64,000 bases of DNA from CALCNS01 sp937897315 (GCA_036744005.1 DAINOJ010000006.1:55429-119428); one strand, 5' to 3'. Positions 32,357-42,359 are shown, counted from the stretch's first letter. A program made the numbers and translations. The notes: generated by a model from the sequence alone, not told the origin.

Positions 32357-33385
32357 ATGTTGGACACACTACAACAATTGAAAGCAGTGGCCATGGAGGC
32401 TATATCGCAGGCGAACCAGACAGCGCTTTTAAACGAGATTCGTGTACAGTATTTAGGAAAGAAGGGAGAATTAACTCTATTGCTGAGGCAAATGGGCAAA
32501 ATGCCAGCAGAAGATCGTCCGAAATTCGGTCAAGTTGCCAACGAAGTGCGTGACGCTTTGGAGGAAGCCATTACGCTCCGAGAGCAGTTATTAGGCCAGA
32601 AAGAGCAAGAAGAAAAAATCCGTTCCGAGCAAATTGATATCACTTTGCCGGGATTCTCCCTCCAAAAAGGAAGTTTGCACCCCATCACAATGATTCTTGG
32701 TGAAGTGAAAGAGATATTCACCAATTTGGGTTTCACTGTGGTAGAAGGACCTGAAATTGAAACGGATTATTATGATTTCCAAGCGCTCAATATTCCCTTG
32801 GATCATCCTGCTCGTGAAATGCAAGATACCTTTTACATCACAGAAGATATCCTATTAAGAACACATACTTCACCGATGCAAGCCAGAACCATGGAAAGCA
32901 TGGCTCCACAAGTACCCATCAAAATTATTGTCCCGGGCAAAGTGTATCGTCGGGATGAAGACGCAACACATACCCCTATGTTCCATCAAGTGGAAGGGCT
33001 ACTGGTAGACCGTGAGGTTTCCATGGCGACATTAAAAGGATTGTTACTGTCTTTTGCAAGACAAATGTTTGGCCCCGATCGAGAGATTCGGCTGCGACCT
33101 TCCTTCTTTCCCTTTACGGAACCCAGTGTAGAAGTCGATATTTCATGTTTTGCTTGTGGTGGAAGTGGCTGCCGTTTATGCAAAGGTTCCGGCTGGATTG
33201 AGATTCTGGGAGCCGGAATGGTGCATCCCAACGTCTTAAAAATGGGTGGATACGATCCTGAGGAAGTCAGCGGATTGGCTTTTGGTATGGGTGTGGAACG
33301 TATCGCTATGCTAAAGTTTGCCATTGATGATATGAGACACATGTATCAAAACGATTTGAAGTTCTTAACACAATTCAAAATGTAG
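32357..33385 (+). CDS. pheS: Phenylalanyl-tRNA synthetase alpha subunit
   Basis: 342 residues. An N-terminal coiled-coil (about residues 1-90) that contacts tRNA is followed by the class II catalytic domain with HPITMILGEVKEIFTNLGF, FHQVEGLLVD, the FTEPSVEVDI motif and the motif 3 region GFGMGVERIAML (here AFGMGVERIAML). A CxxCxxxxCxxC-like set in SCFACGGSGCRLC lies near residue 260. ATG 32357 follows GAGGAGG. It is controlled by the T-box just upstream and is followed 11 bp later by pheT. Confidence 0.96.
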   Translation: MLDTLQQLKAVAMEAISQANQTALLNEIRVQYLGKKGELTLLLRQMGKMPAEDRPKFGQVANEVRDALEEAITLREQLLGQKEQEEKIRSEQIDITLPGFSLQKGSLHPITMILGEVKEIFTNLGFTVVEGPEIETDYYDFQALNIPLDHPAREMQDTFYITEDILLRTHTSPMQARTMESMAPQVPIKIIVPGKVYRRDEDATHTPMFHQVEGLLVDREVSMATLKGLLLSFARQMFGPDREIRLRPSFFPFTEPSVEVDISCFACGGSGCRLCKGSGWIEILGAGMVHPNVLKMGGYDPEEVSGLAFGMGVERIAMLKFAIDDMRHMYQNDLKFLTQFKM

Positions 33386-33396
33386 GAGGTGGGATG

Positions 33397-35466
33397 ATGA
33401 AAGTTTTATATAGCTGGCTAAAAGAATTCATTCCGGACTTAAATGAAACGGCCGAAGTCATCGCCAAAAGATTAACGGATTCCGGTATCGAAATTGATTC
33501 AATAGAGTCGTTACCCTCCGGTGATTCTATAATTGAGCTAGACCTAACCCCCAATCGCTCTGATTGCTTAAGTATTTGGGGAGCTGCTTACGAAGTGGGA
33601 GCTGTATTTGGATATCCTGTTAGGATACCAAGCATGAAACCAATCAGCATAGTGACTGATTCGAATCAAATTGTCTTGGAGGCTCTAGAATTATGCCCCT
33701 ACTATTTAGCATTAAAAGTAGATCAGGTGAAAATCGTCCCATCACCTTCTTGGATGCGGGAGCGATTGGAAGCTTTAGGGATGCGGAGTATCAACAACAT
33801 TGTAGATATTACCAATTATGTGATGATGGAAACGGGTCAACCCCTGCATGCCTTCGATTATGATAGTTTAGATTCACATACTGTCGTAGTACGAACAGCG
33901 AGACCAGGAGAGCGGTTACAAACCTTAGATGGTCAAACAAGGGAATTACCTGCTCATGCGATATTAATTTGTGACCCCAATAAACCGATCGGTGTTGGTG
34001 GAGTGATGGGTGGATTGAACAGCGAGGTTTCACCGCAAACCAAATCCATTTTATTCGAAGCAGCTTATTTTGAACGACGCTCCATACGCAGAACAGCAAA
34101 AGCACTCGATTTGCGTAGCGAAGCAGCGATTCGTTTTGAAAAAGGGGTGGATCCAAGCGGGTTGTTGAAAGCACTCAACCGAGTGATGGATTTAGTGATT
34201 CAGTTGAATATTGGAAAGCCAAATGAGCAAATTATCTCGGGAAGTTTCTATGAACCCAAAACCGAAACAGCGATTCACTTACGGAGACGATACTTGGATC
34301 AAAGAATAGGTTTGGTGTTCTCACAAGAAAAAGTAGAAGAGACGTTGAAAAATTTGAATTTTCAAGTGGAAACCACCGAGGAGGGTTGGTTAGTTCGAGT
34401 ACCTTCTAGAAGACAAGACGTAGAACAAGAAGTAGATCTAGTCGAGGAAGTGGCTCGCTTGATTGGGTTCGATCAGATTCCCGCTCAGTTACCCACCGGA
34501 ATAAGTACCCAAGGTGGGTTGAGCAATCGGCAGAAGCTCGTAAACAGCATTCATCAAATCCTTGTAAGCCAAGGATATCATGAAGCGGTGAATTATTCAT
34601 TTATGGCAAAACAAGATTTAGAAGACTTATATCCCGATTTGAATCATCCTATGAGACGGGCGATCCCTTTAATGAACCCAATGAACGAGTCCCAAGCGGT
34701 GATGCGAACCAACTTAATACCGGGACTCCTAAGGAATCTGCAATATAATCAGAATCACCAAAATCCCAATATCGCTCTTTATGAATTGGGAAGAGTATAT
34801 ATCGCGGAGAAACTTCCTTTGAACGGGCTGCCCAAAGAAGAAACTCGTCTGGGCGTGGTTTTATCTGGCGAATACCAAACGACACATTGGATGCAAGCAA
34901 AAGCGGAAGCCACTTTTTATCATCTAAAAGGGCTGTTGGGGAATCTTTTCGGTGAGTTGGGTTGGTCGCTACAATTACAAGAAAACCATTCTGGTAGTTT
35001 GTTTCATCCCTATCAATGTGCAAATGTGATTCACCAAGGTCACATCGTTGGGACAGTGGGCACACTCCACCCAGAAATTGAAAAGAGATGGGGTTTGGCC
35101 AAAAGAGTCTATATCATAGATCTTTCCATAGATATGCTTTTACAGTTTGCTAAACCAAGAATTCAATATCAATCTTTGCCAAAATATCAAGCCATCTATC
35201 GCGATTTAGCTTTATTAGTACCTAAACAGGTAACCGCTCGCGAGGTGGAGATTGCCATTCGACAACAAGGTGGGGATCTATTGGAAGAAGTTAAGTTGTT
35301 TGATGTTTATACCGGTGCCCAAGTGAAAGAGGGTTATAAGAGTTTGGCTTTCTCCTTGACGTATCGAGCGAAGGATCGTACTTTAACAGATCAAGAAGTG
35401 TCGGAACGTCATAAGGAAATCCTTACTTCTGTGTCTCAGAAATTGGATTCTGCTTTAAGGATGTAA
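33397..35466 (+). CDS. pheT: Phenylalanyl-tRNA synthetase beta subunit, short form lacking the tRNA-binding OB domain
   Basis: 689 residues, about 100 fewer than the usual near-800. The N-terminal piece (VLYSWLKEFIPDL...GIEIDSIESL) runs straight into IIELDLTPNRSDCLS at about residue 46. In Bacillus-type PheT a tRNA-binding (EMAP-like OB) domain of roughly 100 residues lies between these two points; it is missing here without a frameshift. The B3/B4 editing domain, B5, the catalytic-like core and the C-terminal ferredoxin-like anticodon domain (YQAIYRDLALLVP...) are present. ATG 33397 has better spacing from AGGAGG than 33394. Confidence 0.94.
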   Translation: MKVLYSWLKEFIPDLNETAEVIAKRLTDSGIEIDSIESLPSGDSIIELDLTPNRSDCLSIWGAAYEVGAVFGYPVRIPSMKPISIVTDSNQIVLEALELCPYYLALKVDQVKIVPSPSWMRERLEALGMRSINNIVDITNYVMMETGQPLHAFDYDSLDSHTVVVRTARPGERLQTLDGQTRELPAHAILICDPNKPIGVGGVMGGLNSEVSPQTKSILFEAAYFERRSIRRTAKALDLRSEAAIRFEKGVDPSGLLKALNRVMDLVIQLNIGKPNEQIISGSFYEPKTETAIHLRRRYLDQRIGLVFSQEKVEETLKNLNFQVETTEEGWLVRVPSRRQDVEQEVDLVEEVARLIGFDQIPAQLPTGISTQGGLSNRQKLVNSIHQILVSQGYHEAVNYSFMAKQDLEDLYPDLNHPMRRAIPLMNPMNESQAVMRTNLIPGLLRNLQYNQNHQNPNIALYELGRVYIAEKLPLNGLPKEETRLGVVLSGEYQTTHWMQAKAEATFYHLKGLLGNLFGELGWSLQLQENHSGSLFHPYQCANVIHQGHIVGTVGTLHPEIEKRWGLAKRVYIIDLSIDMLLQFAKPRIQYQSLPKYQAIYRDLALLVPKQVTAREVEIAIRQQGGDLLEEVKLFDVYTGAQVKEGYKSLAFSLTYRAKDRTLTDQEVSERHKEILTSVSQKLDSALRM

Positions 35467-35467
35467 T

Positions 35468-37942
35468 ATGAAAGCGAAAAAAATGGAGATTTTAGCACCA
35501 GCTGGGAGCTTGCATGCTCTATATGCTGCTGTTTTAGCGGGAGCAGATGCGGTGTATTTGGGTGGAAAGCAATTCAACGCCAGAGCATTCGCATCCAATT
35601 TTACAGAAAAAGAATTGGTAATCGGGATACATTTTGCGCATCGTCATGGAGTACGAATTTACATGACCATGAACACGTTGCTTAGAAATGAAGAAATACC
35701 CGAAGCGATTGCCTATGCGAAGGAAGCGTATCTGCAAGGGGTGGATGCCTTTATTATTCAGGATTTTGGTTTGTTGTTTGCTTTACAAAGAGAATTACCT
35801 CATATGGAACTTCATGCCAGTACCCAAATGACGATTCACAACTTGGAAGGGGTCTGCTGGGCTGCAGAGCAAGGATTAAAACGGGTTGTCCTGGCGAGAG
35901 AGTTATCTATGGAGGAGATTCAACATATCAAAGCAAATTCGCCCATTGGACTCGAGGTCTTTACTCATGGGGCTCTCTGCTTTGCATACTCCGGGCAGTG
36001 TTATATGAGCAGCTTTTTGGGAGGACGAAGTGGAAATCGAGGACGATGTGCTCAACCCTGTCGATTACCTTACAAGGTGGACGGTAAAGAAGGCTATTTC
36101 TTATCAACAAAAGATTTGTGCTTGATTGATGAGATTCGAACACTGAGTGAAAGCGGTGTCGATGCCATTAAAATAGAAGGTAGAATGAAGAAACCTTCTT
36201 ATGTGTATCAGGTGGTTCGGCAATATCGCATGGCTGTGGATGCCGGTTCCTCTCAAACTCCTGAGCGGTTTGTTCCCGACTATGACTCTTTGTTATTGGC
36301 TTTCAATCGGGAATTCACGAAGGGGTTTGGTTTTCAGACTAAAAATCCTAGTATGCTTCGTGTCAATCATCCGGGTAATCGTGGGTTGGAATTGGCTCGT
36401 TGGAAGTCGAATCAATGGAAGAAAGAGACAACATATAAGTTAGGAAGCGCACAAATCATTAAAGAAGGGGATCGCCTTCTCCTACTTCATGGCGATCAGG
36501 AACTGGTTTTTACGTCAGATCGCTCCTACCAGGAGGGGATGATTCTTACACTTCCTTGGCTGGATCTAGGTCTCAACAAGGAGGACATCTCTCTTTCGCT
36601 GATTGAAAGTACTCAATTGGAACAGGAAACCCAGGAGCAGATTGTTCATGGTCAGGAAACAGAAAAGCTTCGACCGGTTATTTTGGATATTATTATCAAA
36701 GTAGAAGAGAACCAGCCGACGAATCTTGTGTTGAAGTCAGTAGACGCTCAATGGTGTTTTTCATATGAAGGAATTCGAGCAGTAGCAGCCAGAGATGAGG
36801 GACTAACCGAAACGAAGGTACGACAGTCTTTCGATAAACAGAAGGATACCCCTTATATCATTCGCTCTTTGATAGTAGAACAAAGCAGCCCTTGCTATCT
36901 GTCGGTTTCGTCTCTCAATGCGATTCGTCGAGACTGGGTGGAACGATTATGGTATGGAGTCGTGAGAAGTAATGAGGTAGAGGAAGTAAAACCAACGTTA
37001 CCCTCCGTTAACCATCAAAAGAAAGAGACGGAACCAAGGGAGATAAACTTGCAGTGGGCTGTAGCCAATATTGAACAGGCTTTGCCCCTCCTTGACATGG
37101 GTATGAATCTATCGGTAGGGGGGGACAGTTTCTATGGTAGGTTATCGGCAATCGATTTCAGAAAGTTGGTGCATGTAGCACTTAATAAGGGTATTGAAAT
37201 CGAACTAAGCTTACCGACGATTATTCATCACGCGGAATGGCCAGATTGGATTTCGTTCATTCAAGCAGCCGGCGAACTTGGTTGTCCTATACGGATCTCG
37301 CAACCTGCTCATTGGCAAACGGTTTCTACTCATGCTCCTCGCGTTGTAGTAAGAGGGGATTGGTCATTGCAATTGATGAATGATGAAGCCATGTCTGGAA
37401 TGTTACAGCAGATTCCTTTTGAACGCTTGACCATTTATCCGGAATTGTCCCTTCAACAAGCATCACACTTTCCGGTTAGGTATCCAAACATTCAATGGCA
37501 GTACATGGTTGGTGGCAGACAGAATTTAATGATCAGCAATCACTGCTTAACATGGAACCGGCAGGGACATTGTTTGCTGTGCTATAAGAATGGCAATAAT
37601 AACCCACCGGATTTATGGAAAATGACGGATCGTTTGGGAAAGACGTTTTGGATAGCGCAAAATCAATATTGTAGAACACATTTATTGAATTCCAGTGAGC
37701 TATGTCTTGTAGAGCACTTTTATCAGTTGCAACGAAGTGGATTTCATCATTGGCTAGTGGATCTCAGACATATTTCGCCCAACCAAGTGGGTGAAATCGC
37801 GGGAATCTGGGTGAAAGCGTTCCTCAACTTCAAGAAAGATTCGTCAGACTGGTTGCAAAAAGGCAAAGAATATCGTCTGATGCTGGAAGAAAATATGCAA
37901 ATTGAAACAACGAAAGGACATACCTTCCGCGGTGTGGAATAA
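35468..37942 (+). CDS. U32 family protein (DUF3656-containing, RlhA-like)
   Basis: 824 residues. The N-terminal half is a U32 'peptidase' TIM barrel with AGADAVYLGGKQFNARAFASNF, the four-cysteine set in CFAYSGQC and GRCAQPC (C-x6-C-x15-C-x3-C, a probable Fe-S site), and IEGRMKKPSYVYQVV. The C-terminal half has the DUF3656 extension and a second cysteine cluster (GHCLLCYK). Escherichia coli RlhA of this family hydroxylates C2501 of 23S rRNA, so an RNA-modification role is more likely than proteolysis. It starts one base after the pheT stop, suggesting coupling, and precedes mutS2. Confidence 0.88.
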   Translation: MKAKKMEILAPAGSLHALYAAVLAGADAVYLGGKQFNARAFASNFTEKELVIGIHFAHRHGVRIYMTMNTLLRNEEIPEAIAYAKEAYLQGVDAFIIQDFGLLFALQRELPHMELHASTQMTIHNLEGVCWAAEQGLKRVVLARELSMEEIQHIKANSPIGLEVFTHGALCFAYSGQCYMSSFLGGRSGNRGRCAQPCRLPYKVDGKEGYFLSTKDLCLIDEIRTLSESGVDAIKIEGRMKKPSYVYQVVRQYRMAVDAGSSQTPERFVPDYDSLLLAFNREFTKGFGFQTKNPSMLRVNHPGNRGLELARWKSNQWKKETTYKLGSAQIIKEGDRLLLLHGDQELVFTSDRSYQEGMILTLPWLDLGLNKEDISLSLIESTQLEQETQEQIVHGQETEKLRPVILDIIIKVEENQPTNLVLKSVDAQWCFSYEGIRAVAARDEGLTETKVRQSFDKQKDTPYIIRSLIVEQSSPCYLSVSSLNAIRRDWVERLWYGVVRSNEVEEVKPTLPSVNHQKKETEPREINLQWAVANIEQALPLLDMGMNLSVGGDSFYGRLSAIDFRKLVHVALNKGIEIELSLPTIIHHAEWPDWISFIQAAGELGCPIRISQPAHWQTVSTHAPRVVVRGDWSLQLMNDEAMSGMLQQIPFERLTIYPELSLQQASHFPVRYPNIQWQYMVGGRQNLMISNHCLTWNRQGHCLLCYKNGNNNPPDLWKMTDRLGKTFWIAQNQYCRTHLLNSSELCLVEHFYQLQRSGFHHWLVDLRHISPNQVGEIAGIWVKAFLNFKKDSSDWLQKGKEYRLMLEENMQIETTKGHTFRGVE

Positions 37943-37963
37943 AATTGCCAGGGAGGTGATTCG

Positions 37964-40324
37964 ATGCAATTAAAATCTATCACCACATTGGAATTTCCAA
38001 AAATTCAAAAAATGTTAGCTGATTATACTTCATCCGGTATGGGGCAGGCGAAAATATCCGATATGTTTCCCTCCAGCGATTTTGAAACGGTATATCGTTG
38101 GCAAAAAGAAACCAGTGAAGCCTGCGCACTCATCGAAACCGGGACAAATCCTTTGGCAGGATTATATGATATTCGAGCGTCTATAAAGCGTGCGGAATTA
38201 GGAGGCGTTTTAGAAGGAACAGAATTGCTCAATATCGCATCGACCTTAGGAGCTGCAAGGCGAATTCGCCGTTTGCTGCAAGAGAGTGCTGAACTATATC
38301 CATATCTCAACGATGTAGGCATTCATCTAAGCAATCATAAAAAACTAGAAGACGACATCTTAGATATTCTTGACGATAAAGGCTTCGTCAAAGATCATGC
38401 CACTCCGGAACTACGAAAACTCCGCATTGCGATACGGCAACATCAACAGAGTATGAAGTCGAAAATGGAGTCATTTATTAGGAATCCCAATATTCAGAAA
38501 TACTTGCAAGAATCCATTATCACGATGAGAAATGATCGATATGTGATCCCAGTGAAACAAGAAAACAGGCATGCTGTCCCGGGTATCGTCCATGACGCTT
38601 CCAACAGTGGAGCCACCTTGTTCATCGAGCCCATGGTGATTGTTGATTTAAACAACGAACTTCGGCAGGTTCTCATGCAAGAAAGAGATGAAGTACTACG
38701 GATTCTACAGGAGCTTTCGGGGAAAATTGGTCTGGACTATGTATTCATACAACGTAGTGTCGAGGCTTTGGCTAATTTTGATGTGATCTTTGCCCGTGCT
38801 CGCCTTGCTTTCGCTATGAAGGCGACAGAACCGGAAATCAGTCGGGATGGATCCTTGCGGTTTTGGCAAGCGAGACACCCACTGCTACAAGGAAAAGTAG
38901 TGCCAATCGACGTGCGCTTGGGAGATCGCTTTCGAATCCTGTTAATTACAGGCCCGAATACAGGTGGTAAGACCGTAACCTTGAAAACAGTAGGGTTGCT
39001 AAACCTCATGGGGCAGTGTGGTCTGCATATTCCTGCACAAGTGGGAAGCAAAATCGGGTTATTCGAAGCGATTTATGCGGATATTGGAGACGAGCAAAGC
39101 ATTGAGCAAAGCTTATCTACTTTCTCATCGCATATGACGAATATTGTTCGTATTATGGAATCTGCCGGAGAAAACAGTTTGGTTCTATTTGACGAACTGG
39201 GAGCAGGAACAGATCCTACGGAAGGAGCAGCATTGGCCATGTCGATTTTGGAGGAGCTTCTGCACCGCAAATCCAAAGTTGTAGCAACGACCCATTACAG
39301 TGAACTGAAAATTTTCGCTTATCACCATGATGGAGTAGAAAACGCCAGTGTTGAGTTCGATATTGAAACATTACGTCCTACCTATCGATTGATGATTGGC
39401 ATTCCAGGTCGTAGCAATGCCTTTGAAGTAGCTCAGCGATTGGGCTTGAATGAGAAAATTATCGATTATGCACGGGGAAAAGTCGGTTCAGATCAATTGA
39501 AGGTGGAAGATATGTTAGCTTTGTTAGAAGACAATCTCAAGCAAAGTCAACAGGATCGAGCAGAAGCATTAGCTCTTAGACAGCAGTGGGAGAACGAGAA
39601 AAAAGCCATTCAGGCGGAGCGTGAAGAGGCCAACCAAAAATCGAGAGAACGTGTTCAACGTGCCCAATCGGAAGCTGCTGGGGTAATCAAGTCCGCTCGT
39701 TTAGAAGCCGAAGAAATACTGACCGAACTAAGAGCACTCCGACGGAATGTTAGTGAGAAAGAGTTGACGGAAGCAGCTCAAAAGAGCCGGCAGACACTGC
39801 GAAATATGTCAGGAAGAATGGCAGCTCTGGATGAGCATGCTCAAACACCAGGAGAACCTGTAACCGATGTCGCTGTGGGAGATCCCGTCGTCTGGATGAA
39901 ATATATGGTAGAGGGTGTCGTAATAGAAGAACCCAATCCACAAAATGAGGTCATGATTCAAGCTGGAGCGATGAAAATGGCAGTGCCGTTAAGCCAATTG
40001 AGGGTTGGAACCAAGAAAACGATGGAGAAGATAAAAACAGTTGTTTCTGCTAATAAAGGAATTCCAGAAAACAATACAGCGACCAAAACTCAAATTGACT
40101 TGCGTGGTCAAACGCTTGACGAAGCTATCATGGCAACCGATAAGTTTCTAGATGATGCGTTCATTGCTCAACTGAACAAAGTATGGGTGATTCATGGCAA
40201 GGGAACCGGGGTGTTACGAGCAGGGGTTCGTGACTACTTGAAAAGCCATCCACAAGTGAAAAGCTATACCTTTGCTCCTTTCAATGAAGGCGGAGATGGT
40301 GTGACTGTCGTAGAATTGAAATAA
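37964..40324 (+). CDS. mutS2: Endonuclease MutS2 (RqcU-type)
   Basis: 786 residues. The core and clamp regions precede the ABC ATPase with Walker A GPNTGGKTVTLK and Walker B VLFDELGAGTDPTEG. A long coiled coil (about 510-630, rich in Glu/Gln/Arg) follows, then a KOW-like region and a C-terminal Smr nuclease domain with IDLRGQTLDEA and VWVIHGKGTGVLR. MutS2 lacks the mismatch-recognition domain; it suppresses recombination and, in Bacillus, splits collided ribosomes. Start ATG 37964 follows GGGAGGTGA. It ends upstream of the hairpin at 40383-40417. Confidence 0.96.
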   Translation: MQLKSITTLEFPKIQKMLADYTSSGMGQAKISDMFPSSDFETVYRWQKETSEACALIETGTNPLAGLYDIRASIKRAELGGVLEGTELLNIASTLGAARRIRRLLQESAELYPYLNDVGIHLSNHKKLEDDILDILDDKGFVKDHATPELRKLRIAIRQHQQSMKSKMESFIRNPNIQKYLQESIITMRNDRYVIPVKQENRHAVPGIVHDASNSGATLFIEPMVIVDLNNELRQVLMQERDEVLRILQELSGKIGLDYVFIQRSVEALANFDVIFARARLAFAMKATEPEISRDGSLRFWQARHPLLQGKVVPIDVRLGDRFRILLITGPNTGGKTVTLKTVGLLNLMGQCGLHIPAQVGSKIGLFEAIYADIGDEQSIEQSLSTFSSHMTNIVRIMESAGENSLVLFDELGAGTDPTEGAALAMSILEELLHRKSKVVATTHYSELKIFAYHHDGVENASVEFDIETLRPTYRLMIGIPGRSNAFEVAQRLGLNEKIIDYARGKVGSDQLKVEDMLALLEDNLKQSQQDRAEALALRQQWENEKKAIQAEREEANQKSRERVQRAQSEAAGVIKSARLEAEEILTELRALRRNVSEKELTEAAQKSRQTLRNMSGRMAALDEHAQTPGEPVTDVAVGDPVVWMKYMVEGVVIEEPNPQNEVMIQAGAMKMAVPLSQLRVGTKKTMEKIKTVVSANKGIPENNTATKTQIDLRGQTLDEAIMATDKFLDDAFIAQLNKVWVIHGKGTGVLRAGVRDYLKSHPQVKSYTFAPFNEGGDGVTVVELK

Positions 40325-40351
40325 GCTTTAAAATACCTTAGAAAAAAATTC

Positions 40352-40380
40352 TTTACAGATGAAGAAAAATCATGTAATAT
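40352..40380 (+). promoter_or_regulatory. Possible promoter upstream of the DEAD-box helicase
   Basis: TTTACA (40352-40357), 17 bp, TAATAT (40375-40380). The hairpin at 40383-40417 starts immediately after it, so a transcript from here would begin inside the stem. Confidence 0.45.
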
Positions 40381-40382
40381 TA

Positions 40383-40417
40383 ACAAGTTACACCAAATGC
40401 GTGTAGCTTGTTTTTTT
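40383..40417 (+). terminator. Terminator after mutS2 (possible attenuator for the helicase gene)
   Basis: ACAAGTTACAC (40383-40393) pairs along 11 bp (one G-U) with GTGTAGCTTGT (40401-40411), followed by seven Ts (40411-40417). Confidence 0.82.
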
Positions 40418-40527
40418 GCCTTGGATGCATGTGATTTGCTTGGCGCGAGTCAATTCATCGGTTGTAATTTGATCTGTCGTTGCACGGGTTACAATGGGCA
40501 TTTATGCGGCGACAGAAAGAGTGAAAC

Positions 40528-42201
40528 ATGTCAGAGATACTATTTAAAGATTTTCAGATTTCCGATGAACTCAAAAAAGCAGTCGAGGAGTTAGGGTATG
40601 AAACCCCAACCCCGATTCAACGACAAAGTATCCCGCTTATTTTAGCAGGCCATGATGTAACCGGACAAAGTCAAACCGGCAGTGGAAAAACAGCATCCTT
40701 TGGGTTGCCCGCATTGGACAGAATTCAACTGGACTTGCCCGCTAATGTGCCGCAAGTCTTGATCCTTTGCCCTACCAGAGAATTAGCAATGCAAGCAAGT
40801 AACGAATTACGCAAATTCGCAAAGTACAAACCAGAAATCCGCATTGTTACCATATTTGGTGGGGACTCCTATGATCGGCAATTCAGCCAATTGCGCAATG
40901 GTTGCCATATTGTCGTGGGGACACCGGGACGAGTGATGGATCATATGCGTCGTGGAACGCTTAAGATATCTAAAATTCATATGCTTATTTTGGATGAAGC
41001 GGACGAAATGCTCAATATGGGGTTCCGCGAGGATATCGAAACTATTTTGCTAGATGCTCCGCAAGCCCGTCAAACCATATTGTTTTCTGCTACGATGCCG
41101 CCAGAGATTTTAGAGTTATCGGTGAAATACCAAACAGAACCACAAACGGTTCGAATCGACAACAAACAGATGACAGTCTCTACTCTGGAGCAATTTTATT
41201 TTGAAACTCCGAGAGGAAGAAAAACGGATGCGGTAGTCAGTCTATTGGCTTATTCTCAACCCAAACGTGCCATTATTTTTTGTAACACGAAGAAAATGGT
41301 GGATGAATTGGTAGAAGAACTGGGAAACAGAGGTTTCCCGGCTCAAGGATTGCACGGCGATATGCGCCAAAGCCAACGTACTCATGTGATGAGTCAATAC
41401 AAATCGGGTAAGTTTGCTATTTTGGTTGCAACCGATGTGGCTGCCCGTGGAATTGATGTGAACGACGTCGAAATTGTCTTAAACTTTGACTTGCCCCAAG
41501 ACGAAGAATATTACGTTCATCGTATTGGCAGAACCGCCAGAGCGGGAAAAGCAGGAAAGTCTTTTACTTTGATACAAGGTAGAGGGCAGTTCACCCAGTT
41601 AAAAGACATTATGCGATATACCAAAAGTCAAATTCAAGCACAAAGTTTGCCTTCGATTGAAGAAATCAGGCAGCAACAAATGGTGCAGAAAACAGCAGAC
41701 ATCAAACGCTTTATGGAAACCGAAGACTTCCAAGCTTATGTACCAGTGATTGAAAGTATGACTGGTGAGGCGTATTCGGCAGTTGAAGTGGCTGCTGCAT
41801 TGTATGCCATGCAATATGGATCGGATCAAAATTTGGATAAGCTGGCAGATTTACAAGTAGCACCAGCAGATTCGGTCGCAGCGCCGGAGAAGTTTTTGAA
41901 ACGCCGAAGTGAAGTTCGCACCAACAAAAATGGTGAGGTCATCCGCGATAAAGATCGTAAAGTCATCCGTGAACCCGGTATGGCGGTGATAAAAATTTCC
42001 ATTGGACATAATGACCGCGTTTCTGCAGCACATATTCTTAGTGCCGTCGCGGGGGGGAGCGGACTTCCAGGAAAACTGGTTGGTGCCATCACGATTCAGA
42101 AAACATTTAGTTTGGTGGATGTACCAAAAGAATACCGCAAATCCATTGTGGAAAAACTGAACAATACAAAAATCAAAGGAAAAACCGTCAAAGTATTATA
42201 A
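40528..42201 (+). CDS. DEAD-box ATP-dependent RNA helicase (CsdA/DeaD-like)
   Basis: 557 residues. All core motifs are visible: Q motif (GYETPTPIQRQSIP), motif I SQTGSGKT, Ia PTRELA, II DEAD, III SAT, and VI HRIGRTARAG. After the two RecA domains comes a linker and a C-terminal DbpA-type RNA-binding domain (RVSAAHILSAVAGGSGLPGK). Such enzymes unwind rRNA in 50S assembly and often act at low temperature. The start ATG 40528 has a modest site (GAAAGAG). A leader of over 100 nt precedes it. It ends at a strong terminator at 42207-42241. Confidence 0.94.
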   Translation: MSEILFKDFQISDELKKAVEELGYETPTPIQRQSIPLILAGHDVTGQSQTGSGKTASFGLPALDRIQLDLPANVPQVLILCPTRELAMQASNELRKFAKYKPEIRIVTIFGGDSYDRQFSQLRNGCHIVVGTPGRVMDHMRRGTLKISKIHMLILDEADEMLNMGFREDIETILLDAPQARQTILFSATMPPEILELSVKYQTEPQTVRIDNKQMTVSTLEQFYFETPRGRKTDAVVSLLAYSQPKRAIIFCNTKKMVDELVEELGNRGFPAQGLHGDMRQSQRTHVMSQYKSGKFAILVATDVAARGIDVNDVEIVLNFDLPQDEEYYVHRIGRTARAGKAGKSFTLIQGRGQFTQLKDIMRYTKSQIQAQSLPSIEEIRQQQMVQKTADIKRFMETEDFQAYVPVIESMTGEAYSAVEVAAALYAMQYGSDQNLDKLADLQVAPADSVAAPEKFLKRRSEVRTNKNGEVIRDKDRKVIREPGMAVIKISIGHNDRVSAAHILSAVAGGSGLPGKLVGAITIQKTFSLVDVPKEYRKSIVEKLNNTKIKGKTVKVL

Positions 42202-42206
42202 GAAGA

Positions 42207-42241
42207 AACCAACAGGTCCGAGGCAGGCCTGTTGGTTTTTT
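42207..42241 (+). terminator. Terminator after the DEAD-box helicase gene
   Basis: AACCAACAGG (42207-42216) pairs with CCTGTTGGTT (42228-42237), followed by TTTT. Confidence 0.9.
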
Positions 42242-42299
42242 GTTGGGAACAATACTTCAAAAGGATACGTCATATTATAAAGATATGACCAAAGAAGTC

Positions 42300-42328
42300 T
42301 TGCGAAGCCGCAAAGAACTGACTATAAT
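42300..42328 (+). promoter_or_regulatory. Promoter of the LytR-CpsA-Psr gene
   Basis: TTGCGA (42300-42305), 17 bp, TATAAT (42323-42328). The -10 box overlaps the in-frame ATG at 42327, which therefore would not be transcribed in full from this promoter and supports a later start. Confidence 0.7.
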
Positions 42329-42359
42329 GGAAGAACAAAGTGGAAGGGTCGGTGATGAG

